Below, piece after piece: positions 17,249 through 27,845 of a stretch of 64,000 bases of DNA. The first letter of the stretch is position 1. Every line of letters begins with the position of its first letter. The translations under genes and the position numbers were made by a program. The notes below the pieces were generated by a model. That model was given only the letters and a program-made list of their open reading frames with translations, ran no database searches and was not told where the DNA came from. This DNA is from Asterochloris sp. CNOR1 (taxonomy: Eukaryota > Chlorophyta > Trebouxiophyceae > Trebouxiales > Trebouxiaceae). The stretch spans positions 682,001 through 746,000 of the forward strand of contig OZ017746.1 in NCBI GenBank assembly GCA_963969365.1. The letters are read 5' to 3'.

Positions 17249-17634
17249 TTAAGCATGCTGGCATGAGTCAGTCTTTCCTCTGAATTTCTTGAGGGCCATA
17301 CCCTGGTGCACCGCCGTCCAGTAGAGGGCGTCTGAGAAGCTTGCGCGCCCTACAGAGGGACCCTTGAAGGTCCCTCCCTTGAAGGTGGGAGCATGTACCG
17401 CAGCTTTTGTGTCCCCGCGTTGCACCTCTGCACCATCAGGACCGTAGGCCAGCTTGCTGCTTTGCAGTGCACAGGTGACTGCTCAATTTGCTGTTCACTG
17501 CGGCTCGGCCTCCTGAATCATTGTTTGGTTGGCTCCACAGAGCAGAGGCTGACAGCTCATGCTGATCTGCTGGCAGCACCTTCAAGCAGGTGGCAGCACC
17601 CTCGCCGCAGGGGAAGGCTGCTTGCCTTTTGCAT
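17249..17634 (-). CDS. Small unrecognised protein (81 aa)
   Basis: Two exons (17634-17600 and about 17459-17249) join in phase to an 81-aa protein. It starts MQKASSLPLRRG, which is basic and Ser-rich like an organelle presequence. It continues with a Gly/Lys-rich stretch (PTFKGGTFKGPS) and ends FSDALYWTAVHQGMALKKF plus a short tail. Codon third positions are strongly GC-rich in the second exon, as in neighbouring genes. I do not recognise the family; a small mitochondrial or plastid subunit is only a guess from size and N-terminus. The acceptor of exon 2 could be 3 bases further in. The start is 97 bases from the HicB-like gene on the other strand, so they may share a promoter. Confidence 0.42.
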
Positions 17635-17730
17635 CGCTACCTCTGCTCCTTGCTTAGTGCAGACAGCTTTCCTTGAAAGGGAGCAGTCCTGCTGGTATCG
17701 GGATAACAGTCAAATGTTTGTGCTGCAGGC

Positions 17731-18015
17731 ATGAAGCTCGAGTATCTGCTTGTCATCGAGGGTGAGGCTGGGAGCGGATACAGCGCTTATCTGCCGGACT
17801 TCCCTGGCATATATTGCGCTGGCGGCACTGTGCGCCAGATCAAGTTACTGACCAAGGAAGCTGTCAAAGACGAGCTAGACTGCCTGGAGGAAGAGAATAA
17901 GTCTCCGCCCAAGCCCAAGAAGCGCAGCAGCCTGGCGCTTGATGAGCTTGTCAGGAGCATTGACACACCTGACAAGGTGCAGCTGGTCCCAATTGTTCTG
18001 CACGTGCCCAATTAG
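17731..18015 (+). CDS. HicB-like domain protein
   Basis: A 94-aa frame with the pattern of the HicB/UPF0150 fold: a first strand (LEYLLVIEG), then GYSAYLPDFPGIYCAGGT, then a helix (QIKLLTKEAVKDELDCLEEE) and a Lys/Pro tail. In bacteria this fold forms the antitoxin half of HicAB, but lone HicB-like proteins also exist in cyanobacteria and plants. No HicA-like partner is visible within several kb. A possible acceptor (TGCAG) lies just before the ATG, so an upstream exon encoding a transit peptide cannot be excluded; 17393-17734 (+) has an open frame but no clear exon. A plastid or bacterial origin is inference. The family call rests on the Y-S-A-Y-L-P-D-F-P-G motif. Confidence 0.62.
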   Translation: MKLEYLLVIEGEAGSGYSAYLPDFPGIYCAGGTVRQIKLLTKEAVKDELDCLEEENKSPPKPKKRSSLALDELVRSIDTPDKVQLVPIVLHVPN

Positions 18016-18561
18016 CAAGAGGCAACAGGTACGCTTCTTGCAAATGCATGGGTCAACCGTGGACACAAATAGATATGCTGGCACCCTGCCTAGCCTTGTG
18101 AGGCCTTGCCTACCTGGTAGGAGATCTGCCTGTATAGTCTAACAGAAGGTCAGTTGGCTTGCCACAGACCGTAGCTCTTTCCCCAAGCTGTGTGTGGCAA
18201 GCCTGTTGGCGCTTGCCACAGCTCAGCATAGGGAAAGAGCTCTGACATGTGGCAGGCAGCCAACACCTTTCACAGGAGGCCTAGGTAATATCAGGATCAG
18301 CTGCATATAGAGTTGCTTTCGCGTGTTTGTCTACATGTAACTTCCCTGATGAGCCCCCTGCCCAATGTCAAAATGCTGAATCTCTTCTCTCATATCATGG
18401 CTTTGAGTCTGGAGCTCAGCGACAGTACATGCAGTGCATGCACATGAACTTCAAGTAAACATCAGAAGCTGGCTTCCGGAAGTCTGGGTGCTGGAGCTTG
18501 AGCTCCGCTGGTGCAGAAGCTAAATGATATGCAAGCAAAAGCACATCGGTAACTGGAAGAG
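18016..18561. other. Intergenic stretch between HicB-like gene and MUS81
   Basis: Convergent 3' ends. Apart from the foldback hairpin I see no coding signal, RNA gene or transposon here. Confidence 0.4.
18156..18241. repeat. Nested inverted repeat (long foldback hairpin)
   Basis: The outer arms AGCTCTTTCCC (18173-18183) and GGGAAAGAGCT (18231-18241) are perfect complements. The inner arms TGTGGCAAGC (18193-18202) and GCTTGCCACA (18211-18220) are also perfect, around an 8-base loop. A further copy of the inner arm motif (GGCTTGCCACAG) lies at 18156-18167. It sits between the HicB-like stop and the MUS81 stop. It could be a small-RNA precursor, a 3'-end element of a convergent pair, or a remnant of a short inverted-repeat transposon. 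Confidence 0.7.
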
Positions 18562-21500
18562 CTAGTGCTTAGCGGCGAACAGGTGGTCAAAGATCTTGGA
18601 GGACTCACGCTGGGTGACTTTGCGGCGCCCATGCTGGCATTCGACTCCCATCAACATTGCTCTGGCTGCCAGCTCTGGGTCCTGGCCCAGCCCTGCAGCC
18701 CGCTGCTGGGCTGTATTGTAGGCTTGCCAGAGCAGCATGGGGGTGGGATAGCGCTCAGTGACTGCGCCTGCTACATGGTCGCTGATGCCTGCATGCAGCA
18801 GTCTTATTTGTTGCCCTGCCCGCACTGCCACAAGCTGGAGCCTGCTGGCCCTGCACAGCCTGCAGCAACACAGAACCCACACACAGCTCTCACATGGCGT
18901 GGTACCCACGCAGTCATGTGTAGCCATACGGAGTCTTTTCTGCACAGTGATAGCAGCTCCGCCCACTCACTGGCAGGCTCGCCAGCGCGGGCAGGGAGCT
19001 GCCCAGCAGCTCACCTGGCACCTGGCACAGCATGAGGCCCCAGACATCCTTGACAGACACTCGCTTGTTCTCCTTCACACGCTCGTTGAACTCAGCAAAG
19101 GTGGGCAGGGGCTGAGCAGTGATGTGAACTTGAGGATGATCTGCCTGCAGGGATGACAGGAGAGACTTGACAGCAGGAAAGTGAACTTCCTGGAACAAAC
19201 TATGCTTTACCCGCAAGCAGGGATGCACTGCCAGCTGCACATGGTATGCAGCTCACGCTGCTGCTTCAGCTTTGTGTGCCCGCATAAGCAGTACAGGATG
19301 CAGTCAAGTCCACTACCATGCAGCACAAGGGTGGCGCCCTGCACACATGCGCAGCCCTGCAGCAGCATCTAGTGACGCATGCTCCACGGTCGTGCCCGGC
19401 ACAGCCCTGCAGGCCTACCTTGAGGTCGTGCAGCAGCCGCTGCAGCGCGAGGGTCATGCTTACATAGAGCCTGTGGGTTTCCCCCTCCCCTTCAGGCGTG
19501 CACAGCAGCACAAACCCATGGCAGATCTCGGTGGTCACACTGGCTGTCTTGGCTGTCTTGACGCTGGTCTCATCTTTCACTGCGTCATTGTGGCACAGTG
19601 TCAGAGCAGTGGCAGCACATGCGTGGCTGGTGATGCCTCCATTGGCACAAGCACACAGGCTGAAGGTGAGCCCTCAACACCAGCATTGCTGTGCCACACC
19701 ACACAGCAGCAACCCTGCAGCTGAGGTGCTCATCTGACAAGTCAGCCACGCACAGCTATTCAAGACAGCCAACTGCCTCCTGGCCCCGCACAGCCGCGAT
19801 GTGCTGCACCCTGCACAGCCAACAGGCAGCCCTGCAGCAGCAGCAGCAGGTTGGCGCCCTGAGCTGGCCCCCACAACCTAGCAGCCATACACAAGCGACA
19901 CCCAGCTTGCCCCCCAGCGAGTGCAAAGCTGGCCCACAGCAGCAGCAATCTGCACACAGGTGACGGCTGGGCCCAGTTGCAGCACACAGAAGGCCGCGTA
20001 TTTCAGAGCGCAGCACACCTATGTGTGGCGTCAGGGACAATCAGCAACCCGTGTGGCTGCAAATCCTAGACAGAGGCCATACAGCAGCAGCTGGCTGCTC
20101 ACAACCCCCCTTCCCCGCCCAATCAGCCAGAACATAACCGTGCAGCAGCTGCAGCTGCAGCCGCCTGGATGCAAAGGCGGGCTCACATGAGATGTCTGGG
20201 TCCCCCTCCAGCAAGTAGAACAGGTTGCGCAGCCTGCTCTGGCGCATGCGGTACTTCTGGGCTGCATAGCGCTGGTCTCGCACGCTGGACACAAGGTCAT
20301 CGCACCGCTTGCGCTCCACCACGTAGTCCAGCACATATTCAACGCCAGGGGCCCGCCTGCAGCCCCAGAAAAGGTGCAATCGTGACAGCAGGCACTTGGG
20401 AGCAGAGCTTGGCCGTGGGGGCGTGGCTGGCAGCAGCCCACGTGAGAGCAGCCTCAGCGACCGGACTTTGTAAGCAGCAGATTTACACAGGAGTGTCTCA
20501 CTTCATGCAGTCAAAGCCACACCCACACAATGTGCTCAGCAGGTTGTGCCTGTCAAGGGCCACCACAACATACTCAGTAGAGGCACCAGCTTGCAGCCCG
20601 CACACAAATTGCAGTGCAGGTAAAAGCATGTCTTGGGTCCAGGAAGCAAAGCCACCAAAGACTCTGCAGCATGAAGCAGCTGGCCACTGAGCAAGCATTC
20701 ACCCACAGCACAAGCAATCACATCAGCCTTCTGCTTGCCGCTGCCAAGCGCCAGGACCATGACCTGCTGAGCATCATGCCAGCAAACTAGACAGGCAGAC
20801 AGGGGGCCTTGCCTGCTGCGGGCCACCCAGAGAGCATCCCCCACTGCCAGGTGCCGGGATTCCACAGGGATGCCCCGCTGCTGCAGCATGGCCAGGTGGT
20901 GCGCAACTGCCTCAGTCACCCCCAGCCGGCGCCTCCCTACTGATTGACTGAAGCGCTCCCGTGCATCCAGGCAGAAAATGATCTGTAGGCAGACGATCAG
21001 AGTGGCAACCGGAAGCATTTGACTGCACAGGATGCAGGATGGGGTACAAGCACTATCAGGCACAGGGGTGGCCAAGCCACAGGGCCTGCATACTGCTGCT
21101 CTGCAAGGGGGCTCACCCCCTGCAATGCACTTTGGCACCGATGCACAGGCCAAAGCTCAGCATGCACCAACCCATTATGTGGCAACAACCTTCAATGGTA
21201 CAGGGGCAACTCCCCTGCCGTGAGCATGTCATCGTCTCTTTGCAAAGCAGAGCCCAGCCTGCAGATCAACATGCAAAGCCCAGCCTGCAGACCTCCAGGC
21301 AGACACAGTCACCTCGTACTCTTCCTGGAAGGACTTCCCTGGAGCCAAGGGCGGCAGGCGGATGCTGCAGTCCTCCAGGCAACCCCCCTCCCCGAGGACC
21401 GGCAGCTGCCAGCCTCCACGGTACCCCTGGCTGTGCCGCTGGCCATCTGGCAGGTCAGCAGGACCGCCACGCACAGGACATGGTGCTGGCTGCGGCCTGT

Positions 21501-24500
21501 CCTGGGCTGCAGCAAGCCAGGCGTGACGTCAAGCACCTGTTTCATACGGAAACAGGCAGGCATGTGGGCCCTGAGATGCCCCATGTCTCGATATGAGCCA
21601 TATTCTGCAGGATGCAGACACCAGCAGAGTCATGAATCAGATGCTTGCGTACATCTGCAAGATCACATGATCAGCAATCAGCAGCTCCTCATGAGTAGTA
21701 TGCAGTCCCTGCATGACAGGTGTACCACCCCAGCCCTACCTGCAGGGAGCCGCTCCAACTGGGCGGGCGCTGCTGGCGCCCCCAAAGCTCCCTGTCTGCC
21801 CTGCAGCACAGAAGGTGCAGAGGCGCCCTCCTGCCTCAGCACAGCTGATGCCCCAGCTGACCGCTGGCGCAGCCTGGCAGCAAGATCCCGTGCCAGGTCC
21901 GGGAGGGACCAGGGGTCGCCTGCTGGCTGCACAGCAGCCACTCCTGCCCCATGGGCCGTGCCAAGCTGCTGTTGCTGCTGCTGCAACTGAACAGCAGCAG
22001 CCGTGCGTGCCCGCCCAGCACGCACACTGCTGGGCAGGGGCGCCACTGGTGGGGCTGCCTCATCACTGCTGCTCACAGTCAAGTCCATAGGCTCCTCGGC
22101 TGCTGTCTGCGAGACGTTCCGCTGGCATGTGCTGGCCGGCTGGCTGGCAGACCTCGGCAGGCAGCTGCTGGCAGCCGCAGACAGGGCCTGCTTGGCTGCC
22201 CCGCCTGTGCAGCACCAGTCAGTCCCAGAAAAGGCCCTGGATGCTTGCAAAGCAGCCGCCAGGTCACCATGATAGGATTCCGGGGCATCCTGCAGGTCAA
22301 GTGCTCCTGCCAGCTCGGCAGCTGACCCGCAGGCTGGCGGCTGTGGCCGCTTCTGCTGCTTCTTCCGCCGTTTCTGGGCCTGGTCGGGGGCAGAGCCTCC
22401 GTCCCAGGCTGCAGCTGTACAGTCTCCTGTTGGTGCTGAGAGCGCTTTCCTTGCAGCAGGCCTGCCCCTGCCCCTCCCTCTTCCAGCAGCTGCCGGGCCA
22501 GTGGGGCTCCCACCTACACCAGCACACAGGCACACAGTGTAGTGGCTGGTCCCTGCAGCTCAGCACATGTCTTCCAGCCTGTTCACACCACAACAAGCAA
22601 GCTTGCTCCCAGCCTCTGCAGGGGTCTCCATCACCAAAACCCTGAAACCTGTATGTAGGCAGTGCAGGCACAGCATGCATGCTGGGCATGGCGCCCACCA
22701 CTGTTCTGGCAGGTCCCTCATCAGCACAGACAATGCAGGCAGCCAAACTAGGCTAAGGCTGCACAAGTATATATGTGTATGCGTTTTATTCACGCATGGC
22801 AGGCCTGCCACCAGCTGCACCTCTTTGTGGGCCTGCTCCATGTGGACAGGGCAAGGAAATGCATGTGCATGCCTCGTTGCCTGCAATTGCAGTGGTCTGT
22901 TCAGCGCACGCAGTCCAGGCAACAGCTTCAGGCATGCCAAGCCTGCCGCTGCAGGGGAATCTTCAGCAGAGGAAGCCCTTGTAATGCATGCCAGGCCACT
23001 CACCTGCATCTGCGGGGCATCTGTCCAGCGCAGTGCGCTCCTGCAGGTCCTGCAGGCGCTCCTCCAGATCCTCCAGCTCTGGATAGGGTACCATAGTGCC
23101 CCGCGACAGGGCGTCACTGTACATGCGCAGCGCCATGAATTCACCCTGCAGGCGATCAGCATGCTCAGGTGCCCTGATCAAGTGGCGCGCATGAGCACAG
23201 GTGCAGGCGTGCTGCAGCCTGGGCATGGCGCTGCCTGCAAGGAACGCACACTGAGCAGCCTGGTGCACAGAGGCCAGCCGTTGCCTGGCTGTCCTGCAGG
23301 CCTCCGCATTGTTGCGAGATTCCACCAACTCCTAGGGGCAGTAAGGCCAGCAGGCCCTGACCCTGTACAGTAAGTTGCTTCCCACGTGCAGGGCAGCACT
23401 CACCTCCTCAGTCAAGCGCAGCTTCTTCGGATTGCTGTAGGCAATCATCAGGGGCGGATCACTGTTGACTAGGCGGGTGTGGTTGCTCCAACCGTCATAG
23501 ACGGCAGCAAAGTTGACCGGCTGCCCAGGGGCAAACTGCTGCTGGCCCGCGGCGCTGCGGAGGGGCTTGTCACACAAGCCACTGATCTCTGCCCTGTCCA
23601 ACAGGTCGCTCTTGGTCAGGAAGGACAGCTTGTCTGTGTACTTGGCCTGCATGGGGGCGGACGCCGTTCTATGAGCCAGCCAGCTCATGCCTCACAGAGA
23701 GCAGGCTCGTGGTCAGGAAGAAGAGCTTGGCATTTTGCCTTGTCCACAAGGCAGAACTCCATGGAGCACCCCATCCTGATTGCAGGGCCTAGTCTTTGTG
23801 TTCACCAAGTAGGACAGCACAAGGCCTGCCAAGCACCAAAGTCTGTGGCATGTGGTCTCTTGAAACAATGCTGAAGATTAGGGAGATGCTCTGTTTTGCA
23901 GCAGCTTGGAAGACTCATAGCTGCCCACCTTGAGCAAGGTGAGGAGCAAGGCGTAATTAGCTGTGCCTATGTTGGGCACATACTCCTTTTTGGTGACCTT
24001 CCGCTTCTTGGCCTCAGGGGCTCCAATCAGCAGGCCTGTGTCCCTTCCCCTTGCGGCAGCAGCCATGGCCTGGTCCTCTGCAGCATGTGGTGCAGCACTG
24101 CAATCTGTGCCACAGGAGGCTCACAGATATCTGGGGCAAGCCAGTCTGCGCAGCAAATGTCCAGGTCAGGCTGGAAGGGGAGGACACACCAAGGTTGACC
24201 TCTGCCAATGTCACCTTTCCTCATCAGTTGTGACAATCTGAGGTAGAACATGCCGTTGTACCTGGACAGTCGGCAGCTGCTGCAGCAGCAGCAGACAGCG
24301 CAGTGCCCCGGCCCCGCCCTCTGCCCCTGCCGCGGCCACGCCCCCGCCCTGCAATAGGGCTCCGCCCAGGATGCTCTGTAGGGCAGGAGTGAGTTGACAC
24401 TCGGTTTAGCGTGGCAGCATGCTGAATGTGTGACCCAGTTGGCCTGGCTTTCCTGCGTGCTTGACCCTCCCTGCACGCTCTGCTTGGTTTCAAGGCTGTC

Positions 24501-25480
24501 GCTGGGGACTGGGGTAGGTCTTGCACTGCCCCAGGTGGCATGCAGGCGGCATGTCTGGTCATCTGCTCCCACCTGCTGCAGCCTGCAGGTCCAGGCTTCC
24601 CTGCAGGTGGTCGCACTGGGGCGCAGCTGCTGCCGCGGCCGCAGCTGCGCGATCCTGCTGAGCACGCTTGCGCTTCAGCTCCTGCACAGCCAGTCAAAAG
24701 GTCTCAGGACATAGTGCTGCTCCAGACCATGTCGCTCTACCACCTCAGACATCTCTGCATCACTTCTGGGCATGTTTCCAGATTCGGAATGCCGCGCCTC
24801 AAAACCCTGCCAGCAGGACCTTGGGACATTGTCCCACAAGCCTCCGCCAGCAGCCCTGGGGGGCACAATGAACAGGGCCTTCCTGTTGTTGTAAGTCTCC
24901 AGCAGGCTCGGATACACACAGAGCCCACGATTTCATGTGGCTGTGCCAGCTCACATTGTCAGCGAGCTTCTTGCGCTGCTCTGCCTCGCGCAGCTGCAGC
25001 TCCACCTCTGCCTCCTCAGACGTGGGCGGATTGGGAGGATGAATGCTCCAAAGATTGCCTGATATGGCCTGTGGCACAGCAGCACACAGGCTGGCAAAGC
25101 TGTGCAGCCTGGCAGCGAGCTCTGAGTGCAATGGCAGAGCAGGCAAGAGCGTTGGCAACAGTGTACAGACCTCCAGCTGCCTGGCAGCTCTGCCTGGTCG
25201 CTAGCAAAGCTGGGACACGCCACGACAATGGCATGGGATTTGGCAGTGCCTGTCTGCAAGGGCCTGCACTGAGCATCATGCTACTCACTGCTGCAAGCTT
25301 CTCGCCAATGCCGTCCACTGCCAGCAGCCCCTCTTGGCTGTACAGCCGATGGACATGCCGCTTGACGCCCTGCAATGCCTTCTTGAGGGCTCGCGTATAA
25401 TGGTCCTTCTCCTCAGCACGCTCGAAATGCTGTGACAGCCCCCTGCATGCCAGCATGGTGTAGTTGGGGTGCTTGAGCAT
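18562..25480 (-). CDS. MUS81: MUS81 structure-specific endonuclease
   Basis: The catalytic XPF-family nuclease that, with EME1, cuts recombination and stalled-fork intermediates and gives class II crossovers. Exons: 25480-25289, 25068-24955, 24681-24573, 24348-24262, 24077-23929, 23646-23404, 23331-23004, 22513-21740, 21446-21313, 20982-20813, 20356-20187, 19579-19419, 19189-19015, 18788-18562; 1010 aa in frame. Order: N-terminal HhH (VDGIGEKLAA), a Gly-Arg repeat, the region starting KKEYVPNIG, a winged helix with LRLTEE, a long low-complexity insert with a second Gly-Arg run, the nuclease core (FCLDARERF, GDALWVAR, VVERKRCDDL, whose ERK..D is catalytic), then a C-terminal HhH near ERYPTP. 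It is longer than usual (about 550-680 aa) because of the insert. The intron after 20813 has a GC donor (AG before GCAAGG). The N-terminus may extend upstream. Confidence 0.92.
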
Positions 25481-25518
25481 GGTGCTCGCTGCACCAGCAA
25501 TGATGAGTGCTTTTTCAC

Positions 25519-25643
25519 CTCAGGTACAGCATGATGGGCAGGTTTGCCTGGTGCTTGATCTCTTCCCAGGCAGCACTCTCATGCTCAGCCGCTGCCACAG
25601 CTGCTTGAGCACAGCTCTTATACATGCTGTCTGCACGCGGCAT
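25519..25643 (-). CDS. Coding-like segment just upstream of MUS81
   Basis: A minus-strand open segment starting MPRADSMYKSC and running through AEHESAAWEEIKHQANLP to a possible donor at 25519. The composition (Ala/Glu-rich helix, GC-rich third positions) looks coding. It is in the right place to be a 5' exon of MUS81, but I cannot join it in frame to the exon at 25480 with an intron of reasonable length. It may be the true N-terminal exon with a splice I misread, or a separate short gene. Confidence 0.35.
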
Positions 25644-26613
25644 GCTGTGCTGGGCCTTGCAAGTCAACACCTCATTTCCATTGATGCTAAAGGTGCTGAC
25701 TCAGTCGGACCGTCCTTCGCCCGTGGAGATATGGTGCTGAACTGGCAGGTTGACAAGATTGTTGATAGGCACTCGTGCTTTCACTGCCATATGCCATGTC
25801 TCTTTCACATGCCGGTTGCAAACCTGACAGGCAGTTCCAGTGACCAGGGGCTGAGGAATCGAAATTGTGTACCTGATAGGCTCTGTATGCTAGGCATTGA
25901 CCTGAAAGTCGGGCATGTCACACTATGCAATCACAAGCTCTCAGCCACGGCTTTGGCACATGCGGCGCGAGGGTGTTCAGTGTCTGTTCTTGTTCCCTCA
26001 AAGAGCGCTTCGATTGGCTGAGGTTCTCTGTCAAGGCCTCTGTGACGTTCTCACATCACAGCGCTGACAGGCTTGTCACGCTGCAGCTTGTCAGGAGTCG
26101 GCTGCTGTGTCTCTTGTCTGGCTGCTGCCCTGTGCAGCTGTGCATGTTATGTCCCTCCGACAGGCAGCATAGGCAATAGGCACGCGGCTACTGACAGATC
26201 CTGAGCTTCAGTGCTGCAAGCATAAGCGCAGTGCGCATGTGCTAATTCAAGGACCAACCCCAGAGAAAGCAAAAACATGGCACATCTCAAGGAAATGTGG
26301 AGGACTTCAACCCCCCAAAGAGCGCAACATCAAGATACCACAAAAAAGAGATTGCGTCAAGCAGATTGAGCCAGACACCTGATGAGCCAGGCCTCAGAGG
26401 CGAAGGCTTTACGATGGAGAGGACACTGAACCAAGCAGCTTCGAGCTGCTACAGATGAGGGTTGACAAGCTTGAGATAAAGCCCCCTGCTACTCAGTATG
26501 GCCGTCACAACTCCGATGCTCATCGCAGGGGAACATGCATGCAAAGATGCTGCAGTCTTGACAATTTTGTAGAAGACAATGCCTCACTCGTGAGCAGTTT
26601 ATCTGCTTGCAGA
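25644..26613. other. Stretch without a recognisable gene
   Basis: The sequence is less GC-rich than its surroundings around 26230-26460, with A-rich runs. Open frames on both strands have no family resemblance. It may hold the MUS81 promoter and the 5' part of the segment at 26614-26789. Confidence 0.35.
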
Positions 26614-26789
26614 AGAAGGACGCCCAGCTGGAGGCTGTTGCAGTCCTGCAGGAGCCAATCAAGCTCTTCTGCTTGCTCATTGCCCGCAGAATGGAGTACC
26701 AGGCCTGGTACAAGCTGGCTGCAGCTCTCAGGCTGGAGCCCAGTTGCAGGGGCGCAGTGCACGCGGCATTGAACAATGCTCTCTCATGA
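26614..26789 (+). CDS. Coding-like last exon of an unrecognised gene
   Basis: After a good acceptor (pyrimidine-rich, ending TTGCAG) this frame reads KKDAQLEAVAVLQEP, then IKLFCLLIARRMEYQAWYKL, then a helical end and stop. Third codon positions are strongly G/C, unlike the reverse frame. It looks like the alpha-helical C-terminus of a protein, but upstream exons are not clear and the family is unknown. A second short frame (ATG near 26871, MLPTVEELLKKVNVGLLP) follows downstream and might belong to another small gene. Confidence 0.35.
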
Positions 26790-27840
26790 GGGGGCTTGGA
26801 GATGACCACCTGGGATGAGCTCACGCCTATGACTGATGCAAGCAAGGGTGCCTTCCATCTAGGCAATGCTACCGACAGTAGAAGAACTGCTGAAAAAGGT
26901 CAATGTTGGCCTGCTGCCAAGTGCATCCAGCGCCAGCCAAGATGCCCTCACGAGCATGCTGAGTAACTCGCAAGCATGTGGCTGTTGAGCAGCCAGCAGC
27001 AGCAGCCAGTGCAGCAAGACACGGGCAGAATTGGTGTTGAGGCTGGACAGGATGCGGGAACGCAGCATCAGAGCAGAGAGCTTCTTGCATGTGCAGCCGT
27101 CCCCATTCTGACACAAGGCTGTCACCAGCAAGCAAGGTCCCTGCTGGACAGATACTTGCAAGTTTGCTCTCGACAGTGACGCTTGCCACCGTGTGGCAGC
27201 TGATTGGCATGCCCACGCACTAGTCACAGCGGCACAATGATAACAATGGCAATGATGACAATGGCTCCCTGCTCAGCACAGCATGGCTATGCCATACAAG
27301 CGTTGAACCTGAAACTGTGGCGCTGCCTGTCTATCTGCAGTGCCCATGTGACCACTAGGCCTCTGTCTATGTCCAGCCAATTCTGCTGTCTCAAAGTGCA
27401 GCAGTCCTGCAGGAGTCACCCATGTGGAGGCTGTAGAATTTGCCGAGCCACCTTGCTTATCTGAGCAGGATGTAATCTTGTTGGCCATGGCGAATATACG
27501 TGCGTCACTGCTACCTGTGTTGCAGCAGACAGCCATTTCTCATTCATCTTTCCTTCCTTCAATTTGATCTGCACTGTGCTCTCACTGTTCATGAATGATG
27601 AAGCTTTACCACCAAAGCAGATCCTCGAGGAGTCTTTTCTTAAGCTCGCATGCAGGAGAACAGCATTCGCAGCCAGCAATCTCATGCATGAAGATTACTG
27701 GTGTGACTCCGTGGCGGCCCATCTCCAGAAGGGCAACAGTCAAGACAGACTGCCAGCACACGCAATGTGAGCTGCCAGTGCATGGCAACTTCATGACTAC
27801 ATATCTGTGCAATTCGCTGCTGGCTGACTGCCATCTGCAG
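26790..27840. other. Stretch with no firm gene, likely 5' region of the M16-like gene
   Basis: The M16-like gene probably has an upstream exon here with a chloroplast transit sequence, because its first firm exon starts just after an acceptor (TGCAG at 27840). Candidate ATGs occur (for example near 27488), but none has a convincing donor. No RNA gene or mobile element is recognisable. Confidence 0.35.
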
Positions 27841-27845
27841 GCGCC

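Noticed and set aside
17731-18015. A HicAB toxin-antitoxin pair
   Set aside because: Only the HicB-like half is visible; no HicA-like frame lies on either side.
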